DNA of 64,000 nucleotides from Euleptes europaea (GCF_029931775.1 NC_079312.1:9121821-9185820); one strand, 5' to 3'; shown: positions 12,721-26,014, counted from the first letter of the stretch. Made by a program: numbers and translations. The notes: generated by a model not told the origin, from the sequence alone.

Positions 12721-15700
12721 CTATAACTCACTAAATAACATAGTAAAATCCATTTTTGCCATCTTATCCCAATGTGAGAAGGCCTTAGACCATGTTTGTT
12801 TAAACTCTTCCATATCATTTCCGTGCAAAAATTCCGTTAGTCTGGCTATCCTCATATATAACCATAATTTCTCTCTCCAGTCTATAATTGAGGGTTTATT
12901 TGTTTGTTTCCAAACTTTAGCTATCACAATTCTCGCAGCAGCAAAACTATATTGGCAAATAATCCTATCCCGGTCATAAATATTATTTGGAGGGATTCCC
13001 AGCAGACAAAATGATGGTTTCCTTTTCACTTTACCATTAATCAAATTATTTGTTTCTTTCACTATTTTTTCCCAAAAGTTTTTAATTTTTTTACACGTCC
13101 ACCAGACATGCATATAGGTTCCTCTTTCTTTTCCACATTTCCAACATATTCTTTTATCCTGACTATTCATCTTAGATACCATAATTGGGGATATATACCA
13201 TCTGTAAAACATTTTGTACAGATTTTCTCTAAATTCATTAGTTATTATAAATTTAAATTCCCTCTTCCATAAATTTTCCCATTTATCCAAGTCTATATTC
13301 TAAATCCTGCATCCATTTAATCATGACTGGTTTAATTCTTTCTTGTTCTAAATTAGTTGTAATCAATAATTTATATATCCTACCAATCATTCCCTTATTC
13401 CCTTTATCTAATATTTTTTCTAACTCGGATTTATTTTTATTAAATCCAAGTTGATTATCTTTATTAAAAATATCTTGTAATTTATAATATACAAACCAGT
13501 CTTTTATGTTTAATTCTTCCCTACTTTTTAAAACCCATTTACTCTCTTTCCACTCAATAATGTTCCTATACATCTCTATATCTAAGTTTAACTGTATTCC
13601 CTTCTTCATATAAGCTTCTGTTGGGTTAATCCATCCCGGAGTCCTATTTTCTAAAATCTTCTTGTATTTTATCCAAATTTGGAATAACCCAGCTCTAACA
13701 ATATGGATTTTAAAATCCCTATTTATCTTTTCCTTTTCGTACCATAGATATGCATGCCAACCATAACGAAGATTATACCCTTCTAACTCTAATAATCGAT
13801 AGTTTTCTAACTTAATCCAAGTTTTTAACCAGAGAAAACAGGAAGCCTCATAATATTGTTGCAAATCTGGTAGTCCTAGTCCTCCTGTTTCTCTTAATTG
13901 AATCAAATTTTTATACGCTATTCTGTTTTCCTTTTCCCCACAAAAATTTTAAAATATCCTTTTTCCAAATTTTTAAAATTTTAAATCCTTTAATGATCGG
14001 TAAGTTTTGAAATAAAAAAAGCATCTTGGGTAATACCATCATTTTGATTACCGATATTCTACCCCACAACGATAGGGGTATTTTCCCCCAATTTTTCAAA
14101 TCTATATTTATTTGCTGCCATATTTTATCATAATTATTTTTAAATAAATTAAAATTATTAGAAGTTAACCATATTCCCAAATATTTTACTTTATGCTCTA
14201 TAGCAAAACCTGTAATTCCCGCTAATTCTTGCTGCTGCAAGGGTGTGATATTTTTAACCAATATTTTGGTTTTATTTTTATTTATTTTAAAACCTGCAAG
14301 CTTTCCATAAACCTCAATCATCTTACTCCATTCAACAATCTGAATAATAGGATCAATTAAAAAACACACTAAATCATCTGCATATGCCTTAACCTTATAA
14401 TGATTTCTCCCTATTTTATAACCTACAATCTCTACATTATTTTTAAATTTCCCATCAAAACTTCTAATACAATAATAAACAGCAAAGGTGAAAGAGGGAA
14501 ACCTTGTCTGGTGCCCTTTTGTATTTCAAATTGTGAGGATAATTCCCCATTAATTAATAGCCTGGCAGTTTGACAAGTGTAAATATTTCTAATAACCTTT
14601 TGAAATTTTTCACCAAAACCCATATATTCTAACACTTTCCTCATAAATTTCCAATTTACATTGTCAAACGCTTTTTCTGCATCTAAGAATATCATTGCAA
14701 AAGATGTAGTATCAAATTCTGCATATTCTAAAAGATCTAACACTACTCTAACATTTTCACTAACCAACCTCCCTGGAAGGAATCCTGCTTGATCTTCATG
14801 TATAATAATATTTAGTACTTTCTTCAATCTGTTTGCTAAAATCATTACAAACAGTTTATAGTCATTATTTAATAGTGATATTGGCCTATAGTTTTTAACT
14901 TCCATTAAATCAGAATTTAGTTTAGGAATTAAAACTATGTTTGCTTTTTTCCAGGTATTTGGAATGGGTCCTCCCTGTATACAGTTATTCATCACTCTCA
15001 ATAAATATGGTGAAAGTTGATCCACAAAAGTTTTGTAATAAAGAGCTGTGAATCCATCTTCTCCTGGTGCTTTATTTAATTTACTTTTATTTATTACTAA
15101 TTTTAATTCCTCTAATGTTATTTCAGCATCTAGCAACTCTTTATGTTCCTGTGATATTTTATCCCATTCAAATTGTGTTAAATATTTTTCTATTTCTTTT
15201 TCTGAAACTATTCCTTGTGTATAAAGATTAGAATAATAATCTATAAAAGTTTCTGTAATTTTTTGTTTATCTAATAAAACTTTACCATCCTTCCTTATTT
15301 TCAGTATTGGTGTTCTCCTCTCTTTACGTTTAAGTTGCCATGCTAACATTTTACCTGGTTTATTTGAGTGTTCAAAAAATCTTTGCCTATTATATAATAT
15401 TTTTCTTTCTATATCCATAGTTAATAAGATCTCATATTGTTGTTGCAAATTTTTTATTTTATCAGTCTGTTCCTGTTTAAGTAATTTAGTTTGTACTTTT
15501 CTTAATTGTATTTCTGCCTGTTTAATTTCCTCCAGTATTTTTTTCTTTTTCCACTGTCTCTCTCTATACCACCTCGAATTTTGTTGTATTAAAATGCCTC
15601 TAATCACTGCTTTCCCCGCATCCCAAACAACATCTTCAGAAGTTCCGTTATCTGCATTTTTCTGAAAATAATATTGTATTTCTAATTTTATTTTATCTGC

Positions 15701-16468
15701 TATCTTCTTGTTTTTTAGTAAGTATTCATTAATATACCAAGACTTATTTCTCTTAGTTCCCAAATTCAATTGTAACAACAGTGCATTGTGATCTGATAAA
15801 ACTTTCGGTAAGATTTCGAGATCATCTAATTTACCTGTAATATCTTTAGATAGCCATAGCATATCTATTCTCGAATGGGAACTATGTCTTGAGGAATAAA
15901 AAGTATACCCCCTTTTATTACCATTTTTCATTCTCCATGCATCAAACATTTCCCATTGATCTGTTAGATGATCAAAAATACCAGGTATTTTACCTTCAGA
16001 TTTCCCCTGTTTTTTCTTCATTGATCTATCTAAACGAGGTTCTGTTACTCCATTAAAATCACCCATCCATATCATATTTTCAGTAGCATGTTCAGCCAAT
16101 ATTGATGTTAGATCCATATAAAATAGTTTCTGATTGTTATTAAGTGCATATATACCAACTAATATTATTTTTTGGTAACCACACAAAACCTCTACCATCA
16201 AAATCCTTCCTTCTGTATCTTTATACAACATCCTCGGTTCAAATATTAAAGGAATGTACATAGCTATTCCATTGATTTTTTTCTTTTCATTGCATGAAGT
16301 AAATAGTTTACCCAATTTGTTTTGTTCTAACCTTGTGACCTCCTTTGTTAAAATATGTGTCTACTGTAGACAAAAAATGTTAGCTTTAAATTTCTGTAGA
16401 TGATAAAATATTTTCCTCCTCTTATTTGGATAATTCAAACCATTAACATTCCATGATAATATTTTCAT
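12721..16468 (-). pseudogene. L1 ORF2 (endonuclease plus reverse transcriptase), decayed
   Basis: The frame opens at 16468 with MKILSWNVNGLN, the usual start of an L1 apurinic-type endonuclease. The endonuclease continues through NMIWMGDFNGV and SRIDMLW. Reverse transcriptase motifs follow in order: NYRPISLLNNDYKL, HEDQAGFLPGR, FLDAEKAFDNV, GTRQGFPLSPLLF, and KAYADDLV at about 14370-14400, which is the catalytic YADD. The C-terminal Cys-containing segment (CWKCGKERGTYMHVWWTC) lies at about 13150. Breaks seen are an early in-frame stop near 16375 and frame changes near 14400, 13910 and 13285. No functional protein is expected. Confidence 0.9.
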
Positions 16469-16490
16469 TGATTTTTAACTAGTGGTAACC

Positions 16491-16618
<128 letters not shown>

Positions 16619-18734
16619 GATTGTTCCGTGCCTCTGCGCCGCCTTCCCGATCTCCAGAAAAACAATGGCGCCGGCTTCTCCGCTAGCCCGCCCGGGCGCT
16701 CGCCGCCACTTCCAAGGCAGCGGGCGCGTCTAGGGCAAGCCGCGAGCCGACCGCCCGTTGAGCATCCCCTCTCCTCCAAGGGGAGCTGCGGCAATCGATC
16801 GGGGGGGGGGTTTCCCTCCCTCCCGCGCCGCTTTAATCGGGGTGCAAGGTTCGTGCTGCCGCGGTGGTCGGCGGCGGAAACGGAAGTGTGACAACACCTC
16901 TTGATGGGCGGGTTGGTGGGCTAGAGCCCCAGGACCTGGAACCCAAATTGGCGAAGGCCCCTGGAGTCCATGTGGAAAAGGACCTGAATAGGGCAACTTT
17001 GCCTCTGTTTGGGGGTCAGCTGTAGATCGGTCTTTTGGGGCTGACTTTCCTGTGCGCAGTTTGCAGTGAAGGATAACAGAGGGTAAGGCTGCTAAGGGCA
17101 TTTACACGTATTCCTCGGGTGGGTGGGGAGGAACCAAGCAACCAACAAAGGCCAAATATGCCCTGGACTGTAAGAATTGAGTTCATAGAATCGTAGAGTT
17201 GGAAGGGACCATCAGGGTCATCCAGTCCAACCCCCTGCACAATGTAGGAAATGCACAATTACCTGCCCCCTACACACACCCAGTGACCCCTACCCCTTGC
17301 CAAAGATGGCCAAAATGCCCTCCCTCTCATGATCTGCCCAAGGTCATAGAATCAGCATTGCTGACAGATAGCCATCAAGCCTCTGCTTAAAAACTTCCAG
17401 GGAAGGACAGCTCACCATCTCCAGAGGAAGTCTGTTCCTCTGAGGAACTGCTCTAACTGTTAGAAAGTTCTTCCTAATGTTTAGACGGAAGCTCTTTTAA
17501 TTTCAACCCGTTGGTTCTGTTCTGACCTTCTGGGGCAACAGAAAACAACTTGGCACCATCCTCTATACGACAGCCCTTCAAGTATTTGAAGATAGTTATC
17601 ATATCACCTCTCGGTCTTCTCCTCTCCAGGCTAAACATACCCAGCTCCTTCAACCTTTCCTCATAGGACTTGGTCTCCAGACCCCACACCATCTTTGTTG
17701 CCCTCCTCTGGTCACGTTCCAGCTTCTCTTCATCCTTCTTAAGTTGTGGTGCCCAAAACTGAACACAATACTCTAGGTCTAACCAGAGCAGAGCAAAGTG
17801 ATACCATCACTTTGTGTGATCTGGACACTATACCTCTATTGATACAGCCCAAGATCAAATTTGTCTTTTTAGCTACCGCATTATACTGCTGACTCATGTT
17901 CAGTGTTTGGTCTACTAAGACCCCTAGATCCTTTTTGCACACACTACTGCTACAAGTCTCCCCCATCCTATAGTTATACATTTGATTTTTCCTACCTAAA
18001 TGCAGAACTTTACATTGATCTCTGTTGTATTTTATTAATTTTAGTCCAATTCTCCCGCCTGTCAAGATCATCCTGTATCCTGGCTCTGTCTTCTACCATA
18101 TTTGCTACCCCTCCCAATTTAGTATCATCTGCAAATTAAATAAGTATCCCCTCTATTCCTTTATCCAAATCATTTATAAAGAGGTTGAACACAGGGCCCA
18201 GGACAGATCCCTGAGGCACTCCACTAGTCTCTCCTCTCCAAGTGGATGAGGAAACATTAACAAGCACTCTTTGGGTGCAATCTGACAACCAGTAATACGA
18301 TCAAAATAGGATCTAAACCACATTTTCCCAATTTGCCAACAGGAATATTATGAGGAACCATATCAAATGCCTTACTGAAATCAAGACAAACTATGACTAC
18401 TACATTCCCCTGATCCAGCAAGGTAGTAACTTTCTCAAAAAAGGAGATAAGATTAGTCTGACATGACTTGTTCTTGAGAAACCCGTGTTGGCTCTTAGTC
18501 ATCAGATCCATCTTTTCAAAATGCTCAAGGACTGACCATTTGATAATTTGTTCGAAAACGTTTCCAGGTATAGACATCAAACTGATGGGTCGGTAGTTAC
18601 CCGGATCCTCCCTTTTCCCCTTCTTGAAAATGGGGACAACATTTGCCTGCCTCCGGTCTTCTGGCACCTCCCCTATTCTCCAAGAATTCTCAAAAATTAT
18701 GGACAGAGGCTCAGAAATTACATCTGCAAGTTGT

Positions 18735-18822
18735 AAATGAAACAAAGTCCTCAGGGCCAGATGAATTGCATTCAAAGGCACTTGAATGCAATTCATCTGG
18801 CCCTGAGGACTTTGTTTCATTT
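18735..18822. repeat. Perfect 41-bp-arm hairpin inside the CR1
   Basis: The left arm 18735-18775 and right arm 18782-18822 are exact reverse complements separated by six bases. The arm begins AAATGAAACAAAGTCC. The copied segment belongs to the CR1 reverse-transcriptase region, so it is a local inverted duplication. Confidence 0.95.
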
Positions 18823-19847
18823 AAAGAAACTAGGTATTTATGCACTACCCCAAAGCAATTCCTAGGCTGCAATTCTCGAGGACATGGTCACTACTACCCA
18901 GGGTGCCTACTATTTTAACCTCATCAACCAGTTCTTTCCTGTTGGTGAGAATTAAGTCCAAAATAGCAGACCCCCCCTTGTTTTCCTCTCCACTTTCTGG
19001 AAAATGAAGTTGTCAGCAAGACAAGTCAGGAATTTATTGGATCTTGCATTTTTAGCAGAGTTGGATATCCGGGTAACTGAAATCTCCCATGACCACTGTG
19101 TCCTATCTCTTTGAGAACTTTGTTATCTGGTCTAGGAGTGTCTCATCCAAATACTCTGCCTGGTTTCGTGGTTGATAGCAAACGCCCACCATAATATCAC
19201 AATTATTTCTTTTTTCTTTTATTTTTACCCAGACATTCAACTGAAATTCCATGCTCAGATTCATATGTTTCTTCACAAGCATACACATCCTTAACAAATA
19301 ATGCTACTACTCCCCCCTTTCTTATCCGTCTATCCCTTTTAAAGAAGCTGTACCCCTCAATCCTAATATTCCAGTCGTGAGTATCACCCCACCAAGTTTC
19401 AGTAATGCCTATTAGGTCAAAATCCCCTTCCTGTATTAGGGCTTCCAGTTCCTCCTGCTTGTTTCCCATACTCTGCGCATTAGAATAGACATCAGAATCC
19501 ATGGTTTATGTGCCCTGAGGTTTTTGTTTCTGTTCTTACCTGCAAGTTGATGTTTCCTCACATACGTGCCGCTCCCCACAAATCTTTATTGTTCTCATCA
19601 CCAGTTATTGCCATCATTCTAGGCTTTAAGTTTTTGTCTCGCTCCCTCATAGGATTTAATTTAAAGCCCTCCTTATCAGGTTTGCAAGGCTCTCACCAAA
19701 CACATTTTTTCCTACCCTCGTGAGGTGCAAAATATCTCCCGACAGAAGAGCTTCATCTCAAAAGCATCAGCCGTGGTTCATAAATCCAAACCTTTCTTGA
19801 TGACACAACCTACGCAGCCAGTCATTAATTCGTAGTATTCTTCTTTC

Positions 19848-19959
19848 TCAGATCTTGTAATATCTGAGCAAGGCCGTCAAAGATAGGACAAATTGGAGGG
19901 CTTTCATTCATAGGGTCGCCATGAGTTGGAAGCACACACACACACACACACACACACAT
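19848..19959 (+). mobile_element. RTE/BovB 3'-end copy nested in the CR1
   Basis: It carries the BovB-like tail 'ATAGGGTCGCCATGAG' followed by (CA)n. An 11-bp duplication ATTCTTCTTTC flanks it (19837-19847 and 19960-19970), so it is a separate severely 5'-truncated insertion into the older CR1. Confidence 0.8.
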
Positions 19960-20944
19960 ATTCTTCTTTCACTTCCTAAGCTACGACCATCGACAGGAAG
20001 AACTGCTGAAAACACAACCTGTGCCCCCAGGTTCTTTACCTTCTTTCCCAGAGTGGCATAGTCTTCTTTAATACATTCTAGGTTGTGCCAGGCAATATCA
20101 ATAGTACCCATATGAATGAGCAAGAAAGAATAACCTGTGGGCTTGATGAGTCTTCCTACCCTTTCCGTCACATCCTGGATGCATGTACCTGGTAGACAGA
20201 ATACCTCTTAAGACGGTAACTCCGGTCAGCACACTTTAGACTCTACCCCTCTCAGCAGGGAATCCCCAGTTACCAGAACATGCCCCTTCCTAAATTGGGG
20301 AGCAGAAGCTTGAGTGCCCTCATTCACAGGAGCCTGAAAAATTGCTTTCAAGCTTTGGGGAGGCTGGAGGGGATAGGCCTTGTTCCAGTGGTCCAGAATC
20401 AATATGTATGGGGAGATCCTAGAACCCATTTCTGATCAAAAGAGGTTCAGAATCACTCCTGATTTTCCTGCTCCCGTGGGTCACATTCTTCCATGCACCC
20501 TCCTCCTGTGTTGGTTGCACCTCCATTTGTTACCTTTCTCTCCTCCTCTTGTTGCCCCCTAAAGAGTGCTTCATGCACTCTGTCCATTAATTCTTCCCCT
20601 TCCTCCATAAAATGCAGTGTGGACAAGAGTGCCTCGAGTCCCTGTATCTTCTCCTCCAGCAGGGCTACCAACTCACACTTGCTGCGAGTGTAATTACTGT
20701 TACCCTCAGGTAAGAATACAAACATGCCAGAAACATTTCAGGTCACTGCCTCAGCTCCCACACCGGCCACGCTGCTGTGATCCATTGCTGAAGTGGTTCA
20801 GATTATTCCCTGCAGTTCCCTGATAGCTTCCCTGGCAAACTGCCTCTAAAGACTTCGGAACATAGGAACTTCTCTTTTGCTTATTTTGCTGAGGGCCCCT
20901 AGACCTGTCATAGTGCCCTGAGTTTGTACCTTGTAGTCAAAGTT

Positions 20945-21112
20945 ATTTAAAAGACGGGCTGTGTGACCGTGGTCTTGGTATTTTCTTTCCTGAAGATGCC
21001 TGCCACAGCTGCTGGCGAAACGTCAGGAAAGAAAATACCAAGACACAGCCCGGATAACCTACAAGAACTGATGAACTCTGACTGTGAAAGCCTTCGACAA
21101 TATTTTGTTTAG
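20945..21112. mobile_element. Penelope-like terminal fragment folded into a hairpin
   Basis: The terminal sequence GTCTTGGTATTTTCTTTCC (20972-20990) and its complement (21026-21044) flank the hammerhead-like core CTGAAGA...GGCGAAACGTC. The rest matches the right end of the Penelope element at 23130-23275. The remainder up to about 21519 shows nothing I can name. Confidence 0.7.
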
Positions 21113-21519
21113 GAGAGTCCGCACTTTTCCTTACTCACCTGCCTTGGCTATTCGGCATGATAAAGGAACCACCACCCACCCACCCCATGATGTTGGCCTC
21201 AGGTTTTGTCACCAGAGTGAGAAGGGCTGATTTTACCTGTTGTGCTGGCGGGAAAAGGAAAAAGGAGAGCAAGACAGCAGCTTGTCTTCACCACACACCT
21301 GCTTTGCAGGATCAGGTCTGGCATGTCCAGATCTCAAGAGAAACAGGGCTAGGTAACACCCTCCCCTCAGAGTGGCCAATACTAGACTAAACTTGGCTGA
21401 AGCGATGTGACTTGGTAGAAGGATCAGGACTATTTTCATAAGTGGAAGGTGGAAGGTGTATAGGCACCATTTCAGGATCCACAATGCAACTGAGGTTTTT
21501 TGGAAACTGCGAGGATAAA

Positions 21520-23275
21520 CAAGGCCACAGAGTTCATTGGTTCTTGTAGGTTAAAATATTCCTATGGGGTAAAGAATTTTATGAATAGATTGATGGAGTA
21601 GCTATGGGAAGTCCACTCAGTCCAGTAATAGCAAACTTTTACATGGAATATTTTGAAAAGACAGCATTAGAATCAGTACCTTACAAACCTACAGTCTGGT
21701 TCAGGTTCGTAGATGATACATTTATTATTTGGAGCCATGGTGAAGAAAAATTAATGGACTTTCTAAACCATCTTAATAATATCCATCCAAACATTCAGTT
21801 TACCATGGAAAAGGAAATTGAGGGTAAACTCACATTTCTTGATACCCTTGTCATCCGTAAAACAAACTTTCAGTTAGGTCACAAGGTCTAACGGAAACTA
21901 ACTCACACAGATCGCTACTTACACAAAAACTCCAACCACCACCATCACAATTAGTATCCGCTACACAAAAGCACCACCACAAGAAGGAAAAGAGCATGAA
22001 AAGAGCAGGCTGCTAAAGCTAAAAATGAACATTTCCCCTATTGCAATCTCAGGCTCAGGTAGCAATACCATTCTTTATTCAAAGCTAGATGCAAATGAAA
22101 AGGGAATGCTTCTGCAGGACCAGAATCATATTTAACAATGACTAGAAGAGACCACAAAAAAACCAGGTTATTTTGTTCCTCTTCTGAGAGAAAATTTACA
22201 ACAAAAGTTGGGTGGCACAGTCCAAATACAGGACCCTTACAGGCATTAATGGACCGTGCAAGACGGATCTGTGAACCACAGTTTCTCAAGGAAGAAACTA
22301 CTCATCTAAATCATGCACTGCTAGCAAATGGCTATTCCAAGAATGAAATCAGAAGGGCCATTAAACCAAACAAAAATCAGAAAACTCAGGAAAAACAGTC
22401 TCCCATAGGAAAGATATTCTTGCCATTTATTAAAGGAGTCACTGATAAGAGGGAGAAACTTTTTGAAAAAACATAACCTACAAACAGTGTTTAAACCCAC
22501 CAAGAAAATACAACAAATGCTACGATCAGCAAAAGACAAAAGAGACCCCCTCACCTCTGCGGGAGTATATCGTATACCTTGCAGCTGTGGAGAGGTTTAC
22601 ATCGGGACAACAAAACGCAGCATACAAACAAGGATAAAAGGAACATGAAAGATACTGCAGACTTGGCCAACCTGAGAAATCAGCAGTGGCTGAACATGGA
22701 CTGACACAAACAGGACACAGGGTCTTATTCCAAGACACTGAAAGACTGGACAATTCTACCAACTATTTTGTCAGATTGCACAGAGAAACCATTGAAATTC
22801 ATAAACATCAGCACAACTTTAACAGAAAAGAAGAGAGTTTAAGAATGAATAAGGCTTGGCTTTCTGTCCTGAAAACCTCCAGACTAACAAAGACTACGGT
22901 CAACAATAGCCATGCAGATTAGCTTTGGATTTCATACATTAACAGATCACTTCAGGACACAATGGTTCCATATTAACATACCACATCCTCATTAGCACAT
23001 TATCTTGATGCTTACAGGACAATGATTAGCACATTACCTTTGATACTTTTTGCAGGACAATGATTCAGTTCAAACCCAACCCCTTTTGGACTATATATTA
23101 CTCTCCCTACACACTTAACACTGTCTGTCAGTGTTACTCCTCTGAAGATGCCTGCCACAGATGCTGGCGAAACATCAGGAAAGAAAATACCAAGACCACA
23201 GTTACACAGCCCAGATAACCTACAAGAACCAATGAACTCTGACCGTGAAAGCCTTCGACAATACTTTGAAGGCCA
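21520..23275 (+). mobile_element. Penelope-like retroelement with GIY-YIG endonuclease, decayed
   Basis: A frame at 21604-21891 reads MGSPLSPVIANFYMEYFE then WFRFVDDTFIIW, the Penelope reverse-transcriptase motifs including the FVDD active site. A frame at 22463-22648 reads GVYRIPCSCGEVYIGTTKRS, the GIY-YIG endonuclease typical of these elements. The right end (about 23070-23275) is the repeated terminal segment also found at 20945-21112, 27862-28064, 48178-48217 and 50702-50905. The coding region is interrupted and non-functional. Confidence 0.9.
23138..23180 (+). ncRNA. Hammerhead-ribozyme-like motif in the Penelope terminal repeat
   Basis: The order of elements fits a small type I hammerhead. 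Stem I strand TCCT (23138-23141) is followed by core CTGAAGA (23142-23148), a GCC...GGC stem II, GAAAC (23169-23173), cleavage-type triplet ATC (23174-23176), then AGGA (23177-23180) pairing with TCCT. Penelope elements are known to carry minimal hammerheads with very short stem III. Activity here is inference only. Confidence 0.5.
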
Positions 23276-23974
23276 CAGAGATCCACCTCCACTTGGAAAC
23301 GCAAGAAACACAAAGTCACAAGAGAGGTCTCTAAGCAGCTACCTGCCAATCTCTCATCCTCTTCAGAGATCAGGGGAAACAGCTCTGCGTCCTCTTCCAG
23401 CCAGGATATGAGGTCAGGTTTAGTAATCTGGGGCTCTGTTTATCACGAAAAAAATATAATCACCTTTCTGTACTCTCATAAATTCTGCAGTTCCAAGCCA
23501 TCTTAACTGTATCCCCCAGAAACACACAGCAGGAAAGTAATAGGGGTAGGGTAAAGGATGGAATAAATAATCCTATATCTGGCACTGGCAATTCTGTGCC
23601 TGTTCCCTGTGAAGACAAGATGGAAACGTCAGCTGAGAATGAAGGCAGTGGCAAGGAATCCAGCAGAGTTCCCACCACAGCTACCTCTCAGCCCAGGTGA
23701 GGCAAGGCCCAGACTGGAGGGAAGCCCCTGCTTAGGCCGCCTCACCTTCTCCAGACTAGGTATTCCTTGGCACCTCTTCTGATGTCCTCTCATGTTGGTC
23801 AAAGCGCAGGACTGCCAAGCATGGGCTCTCGCTCTCTGCTAGAAGAGCCCAGACCCCTCCCACATCAGAGGAAGGGTCATGGGAAGTGGCAGAGATCAGC
23901 CATTGGCCCAACAGGGACTTCCTTACCGTCACCCCTCACAGCAAGGAGACAGCCCAGGACAAAAAGATCCTTAC
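23276..23974. other. Intron stretch after the KRAB exon
   Basis: Non-repetitive intron sequence of the minus-strand zinc-finger gene. No further exon was recognised. Confidence 0.4.
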
Positions 23975-24101
23975 CCAGTGAGGCCATGTTCCCAAAACTC
24001 TCCAGCATGACTTCCTTGTACAGAACTCTTTGGTCTGGGCGCAGCAGGGGCCACTCCCCCTGGGTGAAATACACAGCCACCTCCTCAAAGGACATCCCAC
24101 C
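23975..24101 (-). CDS. KRAB A-box exon of the minus-strand zinc-finger gene
   Basis: The 127-bp exon encodes [20 protein letters not shown]...[18 protein letters not shown], a KRAB A box. KRAB recruits the TRIM28 co-repressor in many family members, and the MLE core motif is present here. The acceptor is TTTTTCCAG ending at 24102 and the donor is G|GTAAGG at 23974. The exon is phase 0 to phase 1, the same length and phases as the KRAB exons of the two plus-strand genes at 37995 and 54256. It joins the finger exon at 3561 in frame. No B box was seen. The intron to the finger exon is about 20.4 kb, mostly inserted elements. Confidence 0.85.
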
Positions 24102-24574
24102 CTGGAAAAATAATTTGTTTACGTCACTGCAAATCCAACCCATGGGATGCATTAGTTTACGTCACTGCAAATCCAGCCCATGGGTTGAGGAGCCCAAAAC
24201 AGAGACACTAAATTAATACTTGCAAGAGTAGCTCAAAGAGGAGGGGAGAAGAACCCCAAGGGCACATTTGGTTCCCTCCTCTCAGTCTTCCTTGGGTGTC
24301 TCTTGTGGCCAGAGATGCCCATATGGTCAAGTGAGGCCCAATGTGTTTTCTGTGGGATATTTGTGGGCCAGTATTGCTTCATAGTCTCTGCTTGGGCTTC
24401 TCTGCAGATGCCAATCTGGACAGGGCAGTGACTATTTTCCCACCTTGCCAGTGGGCAGACTTGACATCTTGCAGCACCACAACCAAGGGAGGGAGCCCGA
24501 TCCTATGGGACTTGTCACAGAGAAGGAAGCATTCCTGCCTTCCACTGTGTGTTTCCCCAGTGACACCCCCTTAC

Positions 24575-24660
24575 CGAAGCTGTCTGCGTGGTACCATTTT
24601 TCCATTCAGCAAACAGAGTAGATGGCGGAGAAGGCATCCCAGGTGTCTTTCTTCTGCAGT
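24575..24660 (-). CDS. Short exon before KRAB, carrying the likely start codon
   Basis: The 86-bp exon has an acceptor ...CTCTCAG at 24661 and donor GTAAGG at 24574. It is homologous in position and phase to the 83-86-bp exons ending ...QPDQ in the plus-strand genes. An ATG at 24637 begins MPSPPSTLFAEWKNGTTQTAS, which runs in frame into the KRAB exon. No SCAN or further linker exon was found upstream, so this ATG is the best start for a SCAN-less protein. From this ATG the three coding parts (63 + 127 + 1808 nt) make exactly 666 codons including stop. Confidence 0.65.
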
Positions 24661-26014
24661 CTGAGAGGGAGGGAGAGAAAGAAAGAAGGTGGGAAACCCT
24701 TTCTTCTACAGATATATTTCCTGAGGGCCATGGACTACTAGAAAATATATCTCCAGTTTGGATTCAAGGTACAATGTAAGATACTAGATTTGATTCATCT
24801 AGGTGGGTGAATCCCTGACCCTGCCTGAAGCCACACCGTTCCCTCCTCTCCTCTGAGGGAAACCCTCCGGCTTGCCCCACACAACTAGGAGAATGTGCTG
24901 GGAATCCTCCTGGATATAGGTGGTTAATAAGTTACAGGGGCTTGGTAGGAAAAGTACCCTTCACCCAAGTCCAAGAGGAAAAACAGCCCCAAAACTAGGG
25001 GGAGACTGTGCAGAACAAGGGAAAAAGAGGCAAGGTGGGTGGGTGGTGCACCATGTAAGGTGTATTCTACACGGTGAAAGGCTCTTGTGATTCCCCCAGA
25101 TACAACCCAGGGGCAACGGGGCTTCTGCAGGACAGGTTTCCCCGCCTCATTCCTGCCCCAGACTCCCAGCAGTGCCCAGCACCCTCACAACATGCTTCTG
25201 GGGCTTTTTTAGTTGGTTTATAAAGTCAGCAATTGAATATTTTTGCATCAGAATAACCTGATTTTGAAGACACGCGCAACGATGATACCAAGAGGACGTT
25301 TGGGAGGTCATTAATTCATACGGTCACCAGACACTTAACACACAATCTGATAGACATGTGGTTATAGGGATACAACAATATTCAAGTGCTGGTTAGAACA
25401 CCAAAACAGACCTCTTGCACGCCTTCCCAGGGCAGGGTGGGAAAACGGCTACCATCCTGGCTGGGCCAGTAGTACAATTAGAAATGGCAGCAGCCATGTG
25501 GGTCGGTTGCAGAATTCAGCACCACAGCAAAGCATGTTTGGGACAGATTGGAGGAAAGCCGGCGAAAACTCTGGGGAGTGCCTGCATGCTCCACAATACT
25601 GGGGGAAGCAAGGGGGGAAAAACACTTCCCAAAACCTCCAGTCCAGGACACATGGTCAAAAGTCTAACACCCCTTCTCCCCCCAGCCACCCCCCACTCCT
25701 CCCCCTTGTTTTTGTTTTCTCTGGTTTCCAAAACTGTCTCCAAAACCTGAGCCCATTGCAGCAGGAGTTGGGATCCTCCTGCTCTCCAGCTGGTGCTGCT
25801 GCAGGGGCCTCGTGGCTCTGCACAGGGAGGACAAGGAGTCTCCCTGGGGCAGGAGGCAGGGAGGGAGGCTTGCTGGGGTCTCGGGGGGGGGGGGAAGAGG
25901 GTCCATAACTCCCCCTACTCCTTCTCCCCTCCTTCCTCTCTGGTTCAGTTCTTGAACTGCAGCCCCCCCACCCCCGAGCCATCACCCCCTCCTCCAGAGC
26001 CCCTTTGCGCTCAC
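24661..26014. other. Intron 1 of the minus-strand gene
   Basis: No SCAN exon or other coding exon is visible on either strand. A run of G at about 25872-25890 and GC-rich sequence from 25640 approach the promoter side. Confidence 0.45.

Larger units (their letters stand above)
17175..20730 (-). mobile_element. CR1 LINE, nearly full length, decayed
   Basis: Minus orientation. The 3' UTR (17180-17350) carries the CR1 signature ATAGAATCRTAGAGTTGGAAGGGA on the plus strand. Going up, C-terminal ORF2 blocks lie at 17474-18071, including 'SYEERLKELGMFSLERRR' and 'NRDQCKVLHLG'. Reverse transcriptase is at 18257-18820 (NYRPISLMSIPGNVFE, VCLDFSKAFD) and endonuclease at 19203-19502 (NAQSMGNKQEELEAL, GITETWWGDTHDW). 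The ORF1 esterase-like region is at 19908-20429 (VLVTGDSLLRGVE, FLLIHMGT.DIA), with a coiled-coil-like N-terminal part to about 20725. There are many stops and shifts. A BovB tail is inserted at 19848-19959, and a perfect hairpin lies at 18735-18822. Confidence 0.9.
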
